Shown here in pieces: positions 7,587 to 17,566 of a stretch of 64,000 nt of DNA (its first letter is position 1; every line of letters begins with the position of its first letter). The DNA lies in assembly GCF_000014145.1 (NCBI RefSeq), contig NC_008255.1, forward strand, positions 4,294,001 to 4,358,000, given 5' to 3'. The notes below the pieces were generated by a model, which worked only from the letters and a program-made list of their open reading frames with translations, searched no databases and was not told the DNA's origin. A program made the translations under genes and the position numbers. Source of the stretch: Cytophaga hutchinsonii ATCC 33406 (GTDB lineage Bacteria; Bacteroidota; Bacteroidia; Cytophagales; Cytophagaceae).

Positions 7587-9677
7587 ATGAAAAGAGTAAA
7601 AGTAGCATTAATCGGCAATCCCAATGCGGGTAAATCTTCTCTTTTCAATTATTTAACTGGTTTGAATCAAAAGATCGGAAATTTCCCGGGTGTAACCGTA
7701 GATAAAAAGACAGGCATATCAACGTTAAGTCCTACGGTACAGGCCGACATCATTGACTTACCGGGCACGTATAGTATCTATCCGCGCTCATTAGATGAGC
7801 AGGTTGTCTTTGATTACCTCACTGAAACAATGCGGGGAGAAACCCCAGACATTTTAGTGGTTGTTATTGATGCCTCTAATTTCAAGCGGAATTTATTGTT
7901 GTTCACGCAGGTAAAAGATCTGGGTTTTCCGGTCATTCTTGCCTTAAACATGCTTGATCTGGCAGAGAAATCAGGTATTTCATTTGACCTGATAAAAATT
8001 CAACAGGAATTAAAAGTACCGGTTGTTGCAGTGAATGCACGTACGGGGAAAGGTATAGATGCATTGAAAGCAGCGTTGGTTTGCCCCGTTCACGTGGCAG
8101 CAGACAGTTTTTACAAATCTTCTGAAGTTGCAGGCCCCGTTGTATCCCATATCCGGGAGCGTTTCAAAATAGACAGTGATTACATGGCGCTTTTGCTGGC
8201 GCACTTACATAAGAAAACAACTATTTTAACCGAAGAAGAAAAAAAGGAAATTTCGGAAGTAGTTGAAAAAAATCATTTGCAAAGCAATTCTCTGCAATAC
8301 AGAGAAACGCTGGCCAGATACGAGGCTATTCATACCGTTATTCATAAGGTAATGAGTGAAGATGCCCGCCAGGGAAAAATCCGTTGGTCAAAAAAAATAG
8401 ATCAGGTTGTTACGCACAAAGTCTGGGGTTACGTACTATTCTTTGTTGTATTGTTCTTAATATTTCAAACCATATTTGCCTGGTCTGAGATGCCTATGGA
8501 ATGGATTGACAGGGCATTTGGCAGCCTTAAAGGAATTGTTTCCGGCTACATGCCCGATGGGTATCTGAAAGATTTTATTAATGAAGGAATTATTTCAGGT
8601 TTGCAAGGTGTATTGATTTTTATTCCGCAGATAACCTTCTTATTTGCGTTCATTGCTATTCTGGAAGAAAGCGGATACATGTCCAGGGTAATGTTTATGA
8701 TGGATAAAATCATGCGGAAATTCGGGTTAAGCGGAAGAAGTGTTGTTCCCCTGATTTCTGGAGTAGCCTGTGCCGTACCCGCAATTATGGCTACACGGAG
8801 CATTGAAACCTGGAAAGAAAGACTGATCACCATTATGGTAACACCGTTGATGAGCTGTTCGGCGCGCTTACCGGTATTTACTGTTTTGATCGGCCTTATG
8901 ATTCCGGAATCTTCTGTATTAGGCATATTTAATATGCAAGGCGTAGCCTTAATGGGCTTTTATTTATTGGGTTTTGTAATGGCTATTATCAGTGCATGGT
9001 TCATGCAACTAATATTAAAGGGCAAAGGGAAAAGCTATTTTATTATGGAATTCCCAACCTATAAATTCCCGCGTTTTAAAAATGTAGCCACTTCTATTAT
9101 TGAAAAAGTTAAAACATTTGTTTTCGAAGCAGGTAAAATAATTCTAGCAATCTCTGTTATATTATGGGTACTGGCTACATACGGACCTAAAAGTGCTATG
9201 GAAGAAGCTGAAAACAATCCTATGTTAACCACATTGCAGGGAGGGGAGTATGAAACACAACTCAGCTCGTTAAAACTGGAGGCTTCCTATGCCGGGCATT
9301 TTGGCAAATTTATTGAACCTGTGATCAAACCATTGGGTTTTGACTGGAAAATAGGAATAGCCTTAATTACATCCTTTGCTGCAAGAGAAGTATTTGTGGG
9401 TACAATGGCAACAATATACAGTGTAGGCAATACAGAAGATGAACTTTCTGTGCGTGATTCTATGAAGTCTCAGGTAGATGCTGAAGGGCAGCCGTATTAT
9501 ACAGTAGCACGTGCAGGTTCATTATTATTATTTTATTTATTTGCCATGCAATGCATGAGTACAATCGCCGTCGTATACAGAGAAACAAAAGGCTGGAAAT
9601 GGCCATTGATTCAACTCGGGTATATGACATTTTTAGCCTATACCAGCAGCTTCATATTTTTTCAATTATTAAAGTAA
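7587..9677 (+). CDS. feoB: Ferrous iron transport protein FeoB
   Basis: A 696-residue protein with an N-terminal GTPase domain (G1 GNPNAGKSS at 10-18, G3 DLPGTYS near 58, G4 LNMLDL near 118) followed by a GDI-like helical region and an inner-membrane permease from about 275, including GVACAVPAIMATRSIE and MVTPLMSCSARLPV, where the conserved cysteines C-A-V-P and C-S-A-R lie. It imports Fe2+ across the cytoplasmic membrane. It is the second gene of feoAB. No FeoC is present, as usual outside proteobacteria. No clear terminator follows it. Confidence 0.95.
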   Translation: MKRVKVALIGNPNAGKSSLFNYLTGLNQKIGNFPGVTVDKKTGISTLSPTVQADIIDLPGTYSIYPRSLDEQVVFDYLTETMRGETPDILVVVIDASNFKRNLLLFTQVKDLGFPVILALNMLDLAEKSGISFDLIKIQQELKVPVVAVNARTGKGIDALKAALVCPVHVAADSFYKSSEVAGPVVSHIRERFKIDSDYMALLLAHLHKKTTILTEEEKKEISEVVEKNHLQSNSLQYRETLARYEAIHTVIHKVMSEDARQGKIRWSKKIDQVVTHKVWGYVLFFVVLFLIFQTIFAWSEMPMEWIDRAFGSLKGIVSGYMPDGYLKDFINEGIISGLQGVLIFIPQITFLFAFIAILEESGYMSRVMFMMDKIMRKFGLSGRSVVPLISGVACAVPAIMATRSIETWKERLITIMVTPLMSCSARLPVFTVLIGLMIPESSVLGIFNMQGVALMGFYLLGFVMAIISAWFMQLILKGKGKSYFIMEFPTYKFPRFKNVATSIIEKVKTFVFEAGKIILAISVILWVLATYGPKSAMEEAENNPMLTTLQGGEYETQLSSLKLEASYAGHFGKFIEPVIKPLGFDWKIGIALITSFAAREVFVGTMATIYSVGNTEDELSVRDSMKSQVDAEGQPYYTVARAGSLLLFYLFAMQCMSTIAVVYRETKGWKWPLIQLGYMTFLAYTSSFIFFQLLK

Positions 9678-9980
9678 TCTAATCTGAATTGAACCAATAG
9701 TAGACAATTTACCACAGGCTGCTGATACAGATTAATGTATTGGATTTTAGAGCCTTCAATTGTTTTATGCATTTAAGTAAAATATTTTTTTATTTTAAAT
9801 AAGTTGAAAATCAATAGTATAGGTATTTTTTATTAATAACGTAATCCACCTTTTGTGTTTAAACAGTATATATCCATAATGTTGGGTGTAGTATTATTTT
9901 GTCAAAAAACTGAATAATACTTACCTGAAAATTAACAAAAGTAAATTAATTATTAAATTAGTCATATTATCCCCGTTACT
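9678..9980. other. AT-rich intergenic region before the GH8 gene
   Basis: About 300 bp without a credible gene. It is very AT-rich, especially 9775-9840 and 9930-9970, and presumably holds the GH8 promoter, but no clear TTTG / TAnnTTTG pair at proper spacing was found. No hairpin terminator for feoB is evident. Confidence 0.5.
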
Positions 9981-12900
9981 ATGATCAAATTAATGAACAA
10001 AATCAGTTGGGTAGTTATATCTGTGTTGTGCTTAATACATGTTCAAACACACGCTCAGATTAATACACCTGCAGGAGCAACAGTGCCATTTGGCTCAAAC
10101 AATTCTTATGCATATGGTATCTTGCCTACAAACTTACCTACAAGCGGTACGTACGGAAAGGGTACTGAAGTTGCCGCAAAGTATACGGCATGGAAGTCTG
10201 CCTATATAGAAAACTGCGGTACCGATAAGGCACGTGTTAAATTTGATAACACATCAGAAACCGTATCGGAAGGTATTGCCTATGGTATGTTATTGGCAGC
10301 ATATGCCGCTGATCAGGATTTATTTAACAGACTTTGGGCATATTATAAACAACACAGAAATGCTAAAGGTGTAATGCACTGGAAGATCAGTGGCTGTAAT
10401 TCAGTTATTGGTCAGAATGGCGCTACAGATGCAGAATTGGATGCGGCAATGGCGTTAATTGTGGCGAATTATCAATGGCCGAACACCACTTCTCCGCACA
10501 ATTATAAAACAGACGCAGTATCATTGATAAATGCTATTAAGAATTACGAGATTAATGCGACAGATTTTACATTTGAAAATGGAGATGCGTGGAAACCAGC
10601 CTGTAGAAATCCATCGTATCAGGCACCGGGTTATGCACGCGTGTTTAAATTGTTTATGGCAGAGAATGGCCAGGCTAACAATACATTCTGGGATAATGTA
10701 ATTCAAAAGACAGAAAATTTATTAATTAATAATGCACATACTACTTCCGGTCTATCTACGAACTGGTGTACCCCTGCTGGCCCGCCAAATTCATCGTGCA
10801 GCGGTTCAGGCACAGCGCCGGATAAATTCGGCTATGATGCATGCCGTGCTCCGTGGAGGCAGGCCACGGATTATATCTGGTATGGCCCATCAACAATTTT
10901 AACTATTACAAATAGACAGGCAGCATTCTGGATTGGCAAAGGCGGCGCAGGTTCTGTTCAGGGTGGTGACGGTGTTAACCACGACGGTTCAGGATCAGGC
11001 AATCACAATGCAGCATTTGTTGGTCCGATTGGTGCATTATCTTTAGCTACAACCAATACAACAGCTAATCAGCAATTTTGTAACGCACTTTATTCAGAAA
11101 ATAAAAATGATGGTTTAGCCAGTGGCTACTTTACCAAGATTTTACAGATGTTAGGGTTATTTGTGCAAACTGGTAATTTCTGGAATCCATATGCGGTATC
11201 ATCTGCAACAACGACATCTGTAGCGCTTACTGCGCCTACAGTAACGTTTGCTGCAGAAGGTGATGTCATCACGGTAAGTGCAACGGCAACGGCAACAACC
11301 GGCGCCATTTCTAAAGTAGATTTTTATGCAGGTACTACATTAATCGGTACAGATAACAGTTCACCATATTCTATCAGCTGGACACCCAATGTAAGCGGTA
11401 CGGTAAGCATTACTGCAAAAGCAACAAACACAAACGGAGATGTTGCAACAACGGCTCCATTTAATGTTTCGATTTACAAAGCCGTTAACCAGACAAATAC
11501 AGCACCAACGATAGATGGCGTTGCAGATGGCGTTTGGGGAGGAACAAACACAAGCGCATCGCTGAATAATGTGATTGATGGAACAGTTGCCAATGCTTCT
11601 GATTTATCCGCAAATTATAAAGCCATGTGGGATGCAACCTATTTCTATGTATTGGTGAATGTAACCGATAATGTAAAAACGAATAATGGCGGAACAGATT
11701 ATTACAATGATGATGCCGTTGAAGTATTCTTTGATATCGGCAATAATAAAACAACAACCTACGGTGCGAATGATTTTCAGTATACATTCCGCTGGAATGA
11801 TAATACTATTTATGAGAAGAACAATAAGACTACAGGTGTAACATTTGCAAGAGTAGATAATTCTACCGGCTATGTAATGGAAATGCGCTTCCCATGGTCT
11901 ACATTGACCGGGTCGCCGGCTATTAACCAATTGGTAGGTTTTGATGTGGCGGTAAATGATGATGACGATGGAAATGCAAGAGACCGTAAAATCTCCTGGG
12001 CGGCAACAGCGGATCAGGCATGGACAAATCCATCTTACATGGGTACAGTAATTTTAAAAGGTGCACCCGCATGTACCTTACCATCTGCAGCAGGAACAAT
12101 AACAGGTACAACAACAACGTGTGCCAACGCAGCAGGTATTACCTATTCCATAGCTGCGGTAACAGGCGCAACGGGTTATACCTGGACTGTACCGGCCGGT
12201 GCAACCATCACAGCCGGTGCAAATACAACAGCAATAACAGTAAAATTTGGTACCACAGCAGGCAACATTAGTGTTACACCTGCAAACACCTGTGGTAACG
12301 GTACTGCTGCAACAACAGCTGTTACCCTTAATAGTTTACCATCTGCAGCAGGAAGCATAACAGGTATTACAACAACATGTGCCAACGCAGCAGGTATTAC
12401 CTATTCCATTGCAGCGGTTACCGGTGCAACAGGCTATAACTGGACTGTACCGGCAGGTGCAACGATCACATCGGGTACCAATACAAGAACCATTACAGTA
12501 ACATTCGGTACAACAGGCGGCAATGTTTCCGTTACGCCAACAAATACATGTGGTAACGGAACAGCTGCAAGTACTGCTGTTACCGTTAATAGTTTACCAG
12601 CTGCTGCAGGAGATATAACGGGTGTAACAACAACCTGTGCAAATACAGCCGGCGTTACCTATTCCATTGCTGCAGTAACAGGCGCAACAGGTTATAGCTG
12701 GACTGTACCAGCTGGCGCAACCATCACTGCAGGTGCAAATACGCGAACAATAACGGTAACATTTGGCACAGCCGGCGGTAACGTTACGGTAACACCTACA
12801 AACACATGCGGTAACGGCACAAATAAAACAACCGCTGTTACAGTGAATGCAAGCGGTGGAAATGCTTCGGTAAGTATTGCCGCATCTCCTTCATCCACTA

Positions 12901-13652
12901 TATATACAGGACAGTCTGTTACCTTTACAGCAACACCAGTTAACGGAGGAACGCCAACATATCAATGGAAAAATGGCAGTACCAACATTGCAGGTGCAAC
13001 AGCTGCAACCTACACAACAACTTCATTGACAAACGGAAATGCAATCAGTGTAACCATGACTTCAACAAAGCAGTGTGTTGCAAATACTACAGCAAATTCA
13101 AACACAATTACAATGACGGTTACTGCAGCTCCGGCCTTTAGTTCAACCATCAACGGACCAACAGTAGTTTCACCAAATCAGTCAAATGTAACATTCTCTG
13201 TTTCCAACCAAAGCGGCATGCAATATCAATGGACGGTACCGCCTGGAGCAACAATTGTGAGCGGTGCAAATACAAATTCGATTGTAGTAAACTTTGGAAC
13301 ATCCGGCGGAAATGTAACGGTAAAGGAAACGAATCCATCTAACCAAACTACTACGATTACCAAAGCGATTACGGTAAGCGGAACAACACCGGTTTACTTA
13401 CCTGCGCAGGAAGTTAATATCTCCGTGTATCCGGTTCCATGTAACGAACAGCTCATGATTGCAATGGGTGTTGAAGCTTCAACAAAAGTATCCTTCAGTA
13501 TAATTGATATGACAGGAAATACGATTCAGTCTGGTTCATTTGAATATAACAGCATGCCTGTAAGCATTGAAATGCCGGTAGCTGCAGGCATCTATCAGTT
13601 GCTGTTGCAGTGGGATGGCACGTATGCAATGCATAAGATTATGAAACAGTAA
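9981..13652 (+). CDS. Secreted GH8 glycoside hydrolase with CBM9-like, Ig/PKD-like and type IX sorting domains
   Basis: 1223 residues. Signal peptide 1-26 (ends QTHAQ). GH8 catalytic domain about 35-395: likely general acid E97 in TVSEGIAYGML, ATDAELDAA with D150/D154, and YDACRAPWRQATDY. GH8 enzymes cut beta-1,4-glucans, xylan or chitosan with inversion; the substrate cannot be read here. Then an Ig-like domain (about 408-498), a CBM9/DOMON-like domain (about 500-698, starting near TAPTIDGVADGVW), three near-identical 86-residue repeats (701-958), two more Ig/PKD-like domains, and from about 1141 a type A C-terminal domain (VYPVPCNEQ...MHKIMKQ) for export through the type IX system. It probably acts on plant polysaccharide at the cell surface. 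It stands alone, with its own terminator. Confidence 0.9.
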   Translation: MIKLMNKISWVVISVLCLIHVQTHAQINTPAGATVPFGSNNSYAYGILPTNLPTSGTYGKGTEVAAKYTAWKSAYIENCGTDKARVKFDNTSETVSEGIAYGMLLAAYAADQDLFNRLWAYYKQHRNAKGVMHWKISGCNSVIGQNGATDAELDAAMALIVANYQWPNTTSPHNYKTDAVSLINAIKNYEINATDFTFENGDAWKPACRNPSYQAPGYARVFKLFMAENGQANNTFWDNVIQKTENLLINNAHTTSGLSTNWCTPAGPPNSSCSGSGTAPDKFGYDACRAPWRQATDYIWYGPSTILTITNRQAAFWIGKGGAGSVQGGDGVNHDGSGSGNHNAAFVGPIGALSLATTNTTANQQFCNALYSENKNDGLASGYFTKILQMLGLFVQTGNFWNPYAVSSATTTSVALTAPTVTFAAEGDVITVSATATATTGAISKVDFYAGTTLIGTDNSSPYSISWTPNVSGTVSITAKATNTNGDVATTAPFNVSIYKAVNQTNTAPTIDGVADGVWGGTNTSASLNNVIDGTVANASDLSANYKAMWDATYFYVLVNVTDNVKTNNGGTDYYNDDAVEVFFDIGNNKTTTYGANDFQYTFRWNDNTIYEKNNKTTGVTFARVDNSTGYVMEMRFPWSTLTGSPAINQLVGFDVAVNDDDDGNARDRKISWAATADQAWTNPSYMGTVILKGAPACTLPSAAGTITGTTTTCANAAGITYSIAAVTGATGYTWTVPAGATITAGANTTAITVKFGTTAGNISVTPANTCGNGTAATTAVTLNSLPSAAGSITGITTTCANAAGITYSIAAVTGATGYNWTVPAGATITSGTNTRTITVTFGTTGGNVSVTPTNTCGNGTAASTAVTVNSLPAAAGDITGVTTTCANTAGVTYSIAAVTGATGYSWTVPAGATITAGANTRTITVTFGTAGGNVTVTPTNTCGNGTNKTTAVTVNASGGNASVSIAASPSSTIYTGQSVTFTATPVNGGTPTYQWKNGSTNIAGATAATYTTTSLTNGNAISVTMTSTKQCVANTTANSNTITMTVTAAPAFSSTINGPTVVSPNQSNVTFSVSNQSGMQYQWTVPPGATIVSGANTNSIVVNFGTSGGNVTVKETNPSNQTTTITKAITVSGTTPVYLPAQEVNISVYPVPCNEQLMIAMGVEASTKVSFSIIDMTGNTIQSGSFEYNSMPVSIEMPVAAGIYQLLLQWDGTYAMHKIMKQ
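12081..12854 (+). repeat. Three tandem 258-bp repeats inside the GH8 gene
   Basis: Units start at 12081, 12339 and 12597, a period of exactly 258 bp (86 codons). Each encodes LP(S/A)AAG-x-ITG, a TTTCAN segment, GATGYxWTVPAGATIT and NTCGNGT. Similarity is high at nucleotide level, so the array may expand or contract by recombination. Confidence 0.85.
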
Positions 13653-13672
13653 TCAGGAAAGAATAAATGCAG

Positions 13673-13723
13673 GTTAAACTAAAAAGGGTCACGCTTACGG
13701 AGCGTGACCCTTTTTAGTTTAAC
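13673..13723. terminator. Bidirectional terminator after the GH8 gene
   Basis: A perfect 23-bp stem (13673-13695 with 13701-13723) and a 5-nt loop TACGG. It lies between the GH8 gene and the convergent YcxB-like gene and carries runs of A and T in its arms, so it can serve both strands. Confidence 0.85.
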
Positions 13724-13736
13724 TGAATAAAGCTGA

Positions 13737-14219
13737 TTATTTCTGAATCAGATTTTTTCTGTTCAAAATTGATTCAACAAATTTCAAATCATTATCAGAC
13801 GTGAAAATTTTGAATGGAAGAAGCAAAAATTGTCCTCTGCCCATCATAAATAAATAATCTTCTTTGCGCTTATAAACTTTTTTAAACATTTCCCACTTAA
13901 CCGGGCTGCCTTGTCTCTCATTCAGTTTAATTAATAATTGTCTGCTGTCAATTTCATAACTCATACGCTCAAACATCATTTTGCTTTGTTCCATTTGAGA
14001 AGCACCAAGAAACTGGATGTACCAGAAAAGAATGTACAATACGATAACAAGTATTGCCGGAATAATAAACCACCATTTTTCATCCGGTAAAATAAAGCCG
14101 ATGCAGCCAAATAAAACCGGAAAGACAACATACCACCATTGTTCTTTAGCAATGGACCATAATCCTGCTTTGATAAATTCTTTAGGCGTTAATTGGTATT
14201 TTTTTGTTTTAACAATCAT
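13737..14219 (-). CDS. YcxB-like membrane protein
   Basis: 160 residues with two adjacent hydrophobic segments (about 29-46 and 50-70) followed by a soluble C-terminal half containing MSYEIDSRQLLIKLNERQGS and a VKWEMFKKVYKRKEDYLFMM core, the pattern of the YcxB-like family. The function of this family is not established. It is convergent with the GH8 gene across a shared terminator. The ATG at 14219 follows a short AT-rich leader. Confidence 0.7.
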   Translation of the reverse strand: MIVKTKKYQLTPKEFIKAGLWSIAKEQWWYVVFPVLFGCIGFILPDEKWWFIIPAILVIVLYILFWYIQFLGASQMEQSKMMFERMSYEIDSRQLLIKLNERQGSPVKWEMFKKVYKRKEDYLFMMGRGQFLLLPFKIFTSDNDLKFVESILNRKNLIQK

Positions 14220-14320
14220 GAATGATATATAATTAAATGTAATGTATAAACGGAATCAAGACACAAGTTAAGCAAAAAATCCTCTTGCTGTGTTTGTGTT
14301 TGGCTACAAATTAATTGGTA

Positions 14321-15178
14321 TCAGAAAGCTTTAAGACTCATATCTTTACTTTTATAACTGTGGCTCAGCGAGCCAACAGAAATATAGTCAACGCCTGATT
14401 CGGCAACAGCAACAATGGTAGATTCATTTATACCTCCTGAAGCTTCAACTTCAGCGTTACCATTTATCAGTGCTACCGCTTCTTTCATTAAAGCAGGACT
14501 CATATTGTCCAGCATAATTCTGAAAGCGCCGCCTTCACGAAGTGCTTCTTTTACTTCAGATAAATTGCGCGTTTCAATTTCAATTTTTAAATCACGCCCG
14601 GTTTTAGCAACATATGCCTTACTGTTTTTTAACGCCTGAGCTACACCGCCTGAAAAATCAACGTGATTATCTTTTAAGAGAATCATATCAAATAAACCAT
14701 ACCGGTGGTTGACGCCTCCTCCGATTTTAACGGCCCATTTTTCCAGCATCCGGAAATTGGGTGTTGTTTTACGGGTATCAAGTACTTTTGCTTTTGTATG
14801 GGCAATAAGCTCCTGTAACGAATGTGTATACGTAGCAATACCACTCATGCGCTGCATGGTGTTTAATACCAGGCGTTCAGCGATGAGGATGGAATGAACA
14901 GACCCGTTAACCGTCAGCGCTATTTGCCCTGGCTTGAAGGTGTCTCCATCATGCATTTTTATATCCAGTTCCAAAGCCGGATCAACCCGTTTGAAGATCA
15001 TTTCAGCAAGTTCAATACCGGCTAAAATCCCTGTGTCCTTTAAAATTAACTGCGCTTTTCCTTCTGTGCCTGCGGGGATAGAAGCCAGAGAAGTATGATC
15101 GCCATCACCGACATCTTCCTTGAGCGCCAGATCAATAAATGCCAACAGAGCGTCTGTTGTTAAATAGGTATAATGCAT
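14321..15178 (-). CDS. nadC: Nicotinate-nucleotide pyrophosphorylase (carboxylating)
   Basis: 285 residues from the ATG at 15178 (MHYTYLTTD); an in-frame ATG 72 bp upstream would add a hydrophobic tail not seen in the family. Motifs: KEDVGDGDHTS near the N-terminus, ERLVLNTMQRMSGIAT, DTRKTTPNFRMLEK and GGGVNHRYGL, with EASGGINEST near the end. The enzyme converts quinolinate and PRPP to nicotinate mononucleotide in de novo NAD synthesis. nadA and nadB are not adjacent. A DUF4783 gene lies upstream on the same strand, separated by a terminator. Confidence 0.95.
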   Translation of the reverse strand: MHYTYLTTDALLAFIDLALKEDVGDGDHTSLASIPAGTEGKAQLILKDTGILAGIELAEMIFKRVDPALELDIKMHDGDTFKPGQIALTVNGSVHSILIAERLVLNTMQRMSGIATYTHSLQELIAHTKAKVLDTRKTTPNFRMLEKWAVKIGGGVNHRYGLFDMILLKDNHVDFSGGVAQALKNSKAYVAKTGRDLKIEIETRNLSEVKEALREGGAFRIMLDNMSPALMKEAVALINGNAEVEASGGINESTIVAVAESGVDYISVGSLSHSYKSKDMSLKAF

Positions 15179-15251
15179 GAGGCAAAAATAATGGATTATA
15201 TAGATAAATAAATATTCTGTAATCAAATAAGCGTTATACGCAGAAAACAAA

Positions 15252-15275
15252 AAATCCCGCTTTGAGGCGGGATTT
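15252..15275 (-). terminator. Terminator of the DUF4783 gene
   Basis: AAATCCCGC (15252-15260) pairs with GCGGGATTT (15267-15275) around a 6-nt loop. On the minus strand it is followed by a T-rich run, giving a rho-independent terminator between the DUF4783 gene and nadC. Confidence 0.8.
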
Positions 15276-15312
15276 CTGCGAAAATAAACTATATATAAAC
15301 TATTTGAAATTA

Positions 15313-15735
15313 CTATTTACGTTCAATTACAATTGAATCAATCTGGTACTTACTATTGGAAGGTTTGATTACCATTGTTATACGCATGGAACCCCCGGCA
15401 TATACATATTCGCCAATAGTGAATTTAAAATCCTCTTTATCAAGAACTTTGTGAATATAGGTAAAATTCGTAGGGGGATATTTTTTCATGAAATCACGCA
15501 AAACAAATTCAGCCTGTGTTTTACTGTAATTGTTTCTATCCTGATCAGGCAGTTGAATTTCAACCATATCGCCCATAAAGGTTGTCAATTCTTTAGAATT
15601 GGCCATTTTTATCGAAACCCGGATATTTTCAATTACATCTGGTATAGCCTGTGCATTTTGTGCTTCAGCAGCCTGTGCCAGCCCCATCATGAAAGCTGTA
15701 ACTAAAAGAATATTAGAAATTGAAATTCTTTTCAT
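15313..15735 (-). CDS. Exported DUF4783-type protein
   Basis: 140 residues from the ATG at 15735 (MKRISISNILL); an upstream in-frame ATG at 15780 would precede the signal peptide with a cysteine-rich tail. A signal peptide ends near AQAAEAQ (about residue 26). The rest, IPDVIENIRVSIKMANSKELTTF and the closing YQIDSIVIERK, fits the small NTF2-like DUF4783 family of Bacteroidetes, whose role is unknown. It is followed by its own terminator. Divergent from gpmI. Confidence 0.7.
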   Translation of the reverse strand: MKRISISNILLVTAFMMGLAQAAEAQNAQAIPDVIENIRVSIKMANSKELTTFMGDMVEIQLPDQDRNNYSKTQAEFVLRDFMKKYPPTNFTYIHKVLDKEDFKFTIGEYVYAGGSMRITMVIKPSNSKYQIDSIVIERK

Positions 15736-15813
15736 ATAAATTTTTAATAAGCCAAAATAATGCCAACAAATACAAAACAAGGCATTTTTTTAAAGTTAAA
15801 TTATAACAGTCAA

Positions 15814-15903
15814 ATGCATAGCGAAATAATTTTCCATGCACGACACAAGGCATTGGAATATCTATACGGCAAATCAAATTTTAGAGATTTGAAAAGGAAT
15901 TAA
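15814..15903 (+). other. Short open frame of 29 codons, status uncertain
   Basis: ATG at 15814 opens a 29-codon frame (starts MHSEIIFHARHKALEY, contains SNFRDLKRN) in the spacer between the DUF4783 gene and gpmI. Its amino acid composition looks protein-like, but it is too short to recognise and may be chance or a gene remnant. Confidence 0.2.
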
Positions 15904-15986
15904 AACTTTAAACACCGTTTTCAGATACTCACAGAATTTATTCATAATTTTGTAAATCAATTTTATATATATAAACAAGTCATATA

Positions 15987-17507
15987 ATGAATAAAAAAGT
16001 AATACTAATGATTCTGGATGGCTGGGGTTTAGGAACAAATCCTAAAGTTTCAGCAATTGCTGCTGCTAAAACACCTTTTGTTGATTCTTTATTTGTCAAC
16101 TATCCGCATAGCAAACTGGAAGCTTCTGGTTTAGCTGTTGGTTTACCTGTTGGTCAAATGGGTAATTCAGAAGTTGGACACATGAATATCGGTGCAGGAA
16201 GAATCGTATATCAGGACTTGGTAAAAATCAATTTGGCTGTTGAAAACAATACCCTTGCAGATGAACCGGCAATCAAAGATGCCTTCAATTATGCAAAGAC
16301 AAACAATAAAAAAGTACACTTTATCGGTTTGGTTTCAGATGGGGGTGTACACTCTCATGTAAATCACGTGAAAGGCTTGTGTAACATTGCAAACCAGTAT
16401 GGGTTAAAGGATGTATATGTACATGCGTTTACCGATGGCAGAGATTGTGATCCGAAAAGCGGCTTAGGTTTTGTAAAAGAATTGCAGGAGTCAATGGCAA
16501 AATCAACAGGTAAAATTGCTTCTTTGGTAGGCCGCTATTACGCAATGGACCGCGATAACCGTTGGGAACGTGTGAAACTTGCCTATGATGTAATGGTAAA
16601 TGGCGAAGGTACGCATGCTGCCGATGCATTAAAAGCGATTGAAGAATCGTATGCGGCAGGCGTTACCGATGAATTCATTAAGCCGGTAGTACTGGTAGAT
16701 GCCAACGACAAACCAATCGCAAAGATTGAGCCGGGTGATGTAGTGATCTGCTTCAACTTCCGTACAGACCGTGGCCGTGAAATTACGGTTGCACTTACGC
16801 AGAAAGATTTCCATGAACAGAACATGTTTAAGCTTGACCTGTATTATGTAACAATGACAAACTACGACGATACATTTAATAATGTAAAAGTCATTTTTGA
16901 TAAAGACAATCTTTCTAATACCCTGGGCGAAGTATTGCAAGGCGCTTCAAAAAAGCAGATCCGTATAGCTGAAACAGAAAAATATCCGCACGTTACCTTC
17001 TTCTTCTCCGGTGGCCGCGAAGAACCATTTAAAGGAGAAAAGAGGTTAATGGCAGCATCACCTAAAGTAGCTACGTATGATTTAGCACCGGAAATGAGTG
17101 CAAATGAAATTAAAGAGAAAATTGTTGTTGAATTAAAATCAAAAGATCCGGACTTCGTTGTATTAAACTTTGCTAATCCGGACATGGTAGGCCATACAGG
17201 TGTTTTCGAAGCAGCAGTTAAAGCATGTGAAGTGGTTGACAGCTGCACAGAAGCGGTAGTAACAACTGCCCTTGAAAACGGCTACACAGCAATTGTTATT
17301 GCAGACCACGGCAATGCAGATTACATGATTAACGAAGACGGCACACCTAATACAGCGCATACAACTAATCTGGTACCATGTATTTTAATCGACAATGAAT
17401 ACAAAAAACCACTTAAAGACGGAAAGCTGGGCGATTTAGCACCTACAATTCTTGCATTAATGGGCATTGAGAAGCCAAAAGAAATGACCGGAGAGTCGTT
17501 ATTGTAG
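15987..17507 (+). CDS. gpmI: 2,3-bisphosphoglycerate-independent phosphoglycerate mutase
   Basis: 506 residues, normal for the family. The N-terminus has the metal-binding ILDGWG (D11) and catalytic serine S61 in NSEVGHMNIGAG; later motifs are DGRDCDPKSG, GRYYAMDRDNRWER, FNFRTDRGRE and the C-terminal metal motifs FANPDMVGHTG and IADHGNAD. It interconverts 3- and 2-phosphoglycerate in glycolysis and gluconeogenesis, using two metal ions (usually Mn2+). Monocistronic, with a clear terminator downstream. A TAATTTTG box (15945-15952) upstream could be its -7 element, but no good -33 was found. Confidence 0.95.
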   Translation: MNKKVILMILDGWGLGTNPKVSAIAAAKTPFVDSLFVNYPHSKLEASGLAVGLPVGQMGNSEVGHMNIGAGRIVYQDLVKINLAVENNTLADEPAIKDAFNYAKTNNKKVHFIGLVSDGGVHSHVNHVKGLCNIANQYGLKDVYVHAFTDGRDCDPKSGLGFVKELQESMAKSTGKIASLVGRYYAMDRDNRWERVKLAYDVMVNGEGTHAADALKAIEESYAAGVTDEFIKPVVLVDANDKPIAKIEPGDVVICFNFRTDRGREITVALTQKDFHEQNMFKLDLYYVTMTNYDDTFNNVKVIFDKDNLSNTLGEVLQGASKKQIRIAETEKYPHVTFFFSGGREEPFKGEKRLMAASPKVATYDLAPEMSANEIKEKIVVELKSKDPDFVVLNFANPDMVGHTGVFEAAVKACEVVDSCTEAVVTTALENGYTAIVIADHGNADYMINEDGTPNTAHTTNLVPCILIDNEYKKPLKDGKLGDLAPTILALMGIEKPKEMTGESLL

Positions 17508-17536
17508 TTTTAAGCCATTTCTCAAGTTAAAAGTAA

Positions 17537-17566
17537 AGCCTGTCTAAATTTAGACAGGCTTTTTTG
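17537..17566 (+). terminator. Terminator of gpmI
   Basis: AGCCTGTCTAAA joins its complement TTTAGACAGGCT (17537-17560), followed by a T run. A standard rho-independent terminator 30 bp after the gpmI stop. Confidence 0.9.

Noticed and set aside
11604-12385. Several minus-strand frames of 60-108 codons inside the GH8 gene
   Set aside because: They arise from low-complexity, Thr/Ala-rich repeat codons of the real gene on the other strand.
9981-13652. Possible polysaccharide utilisation locus around the GH8 gene
   Set aside because: No SusC/SusD pair or other carbohydrate enzymes are adjacent; neighbours are unrelated housekeeping genes.
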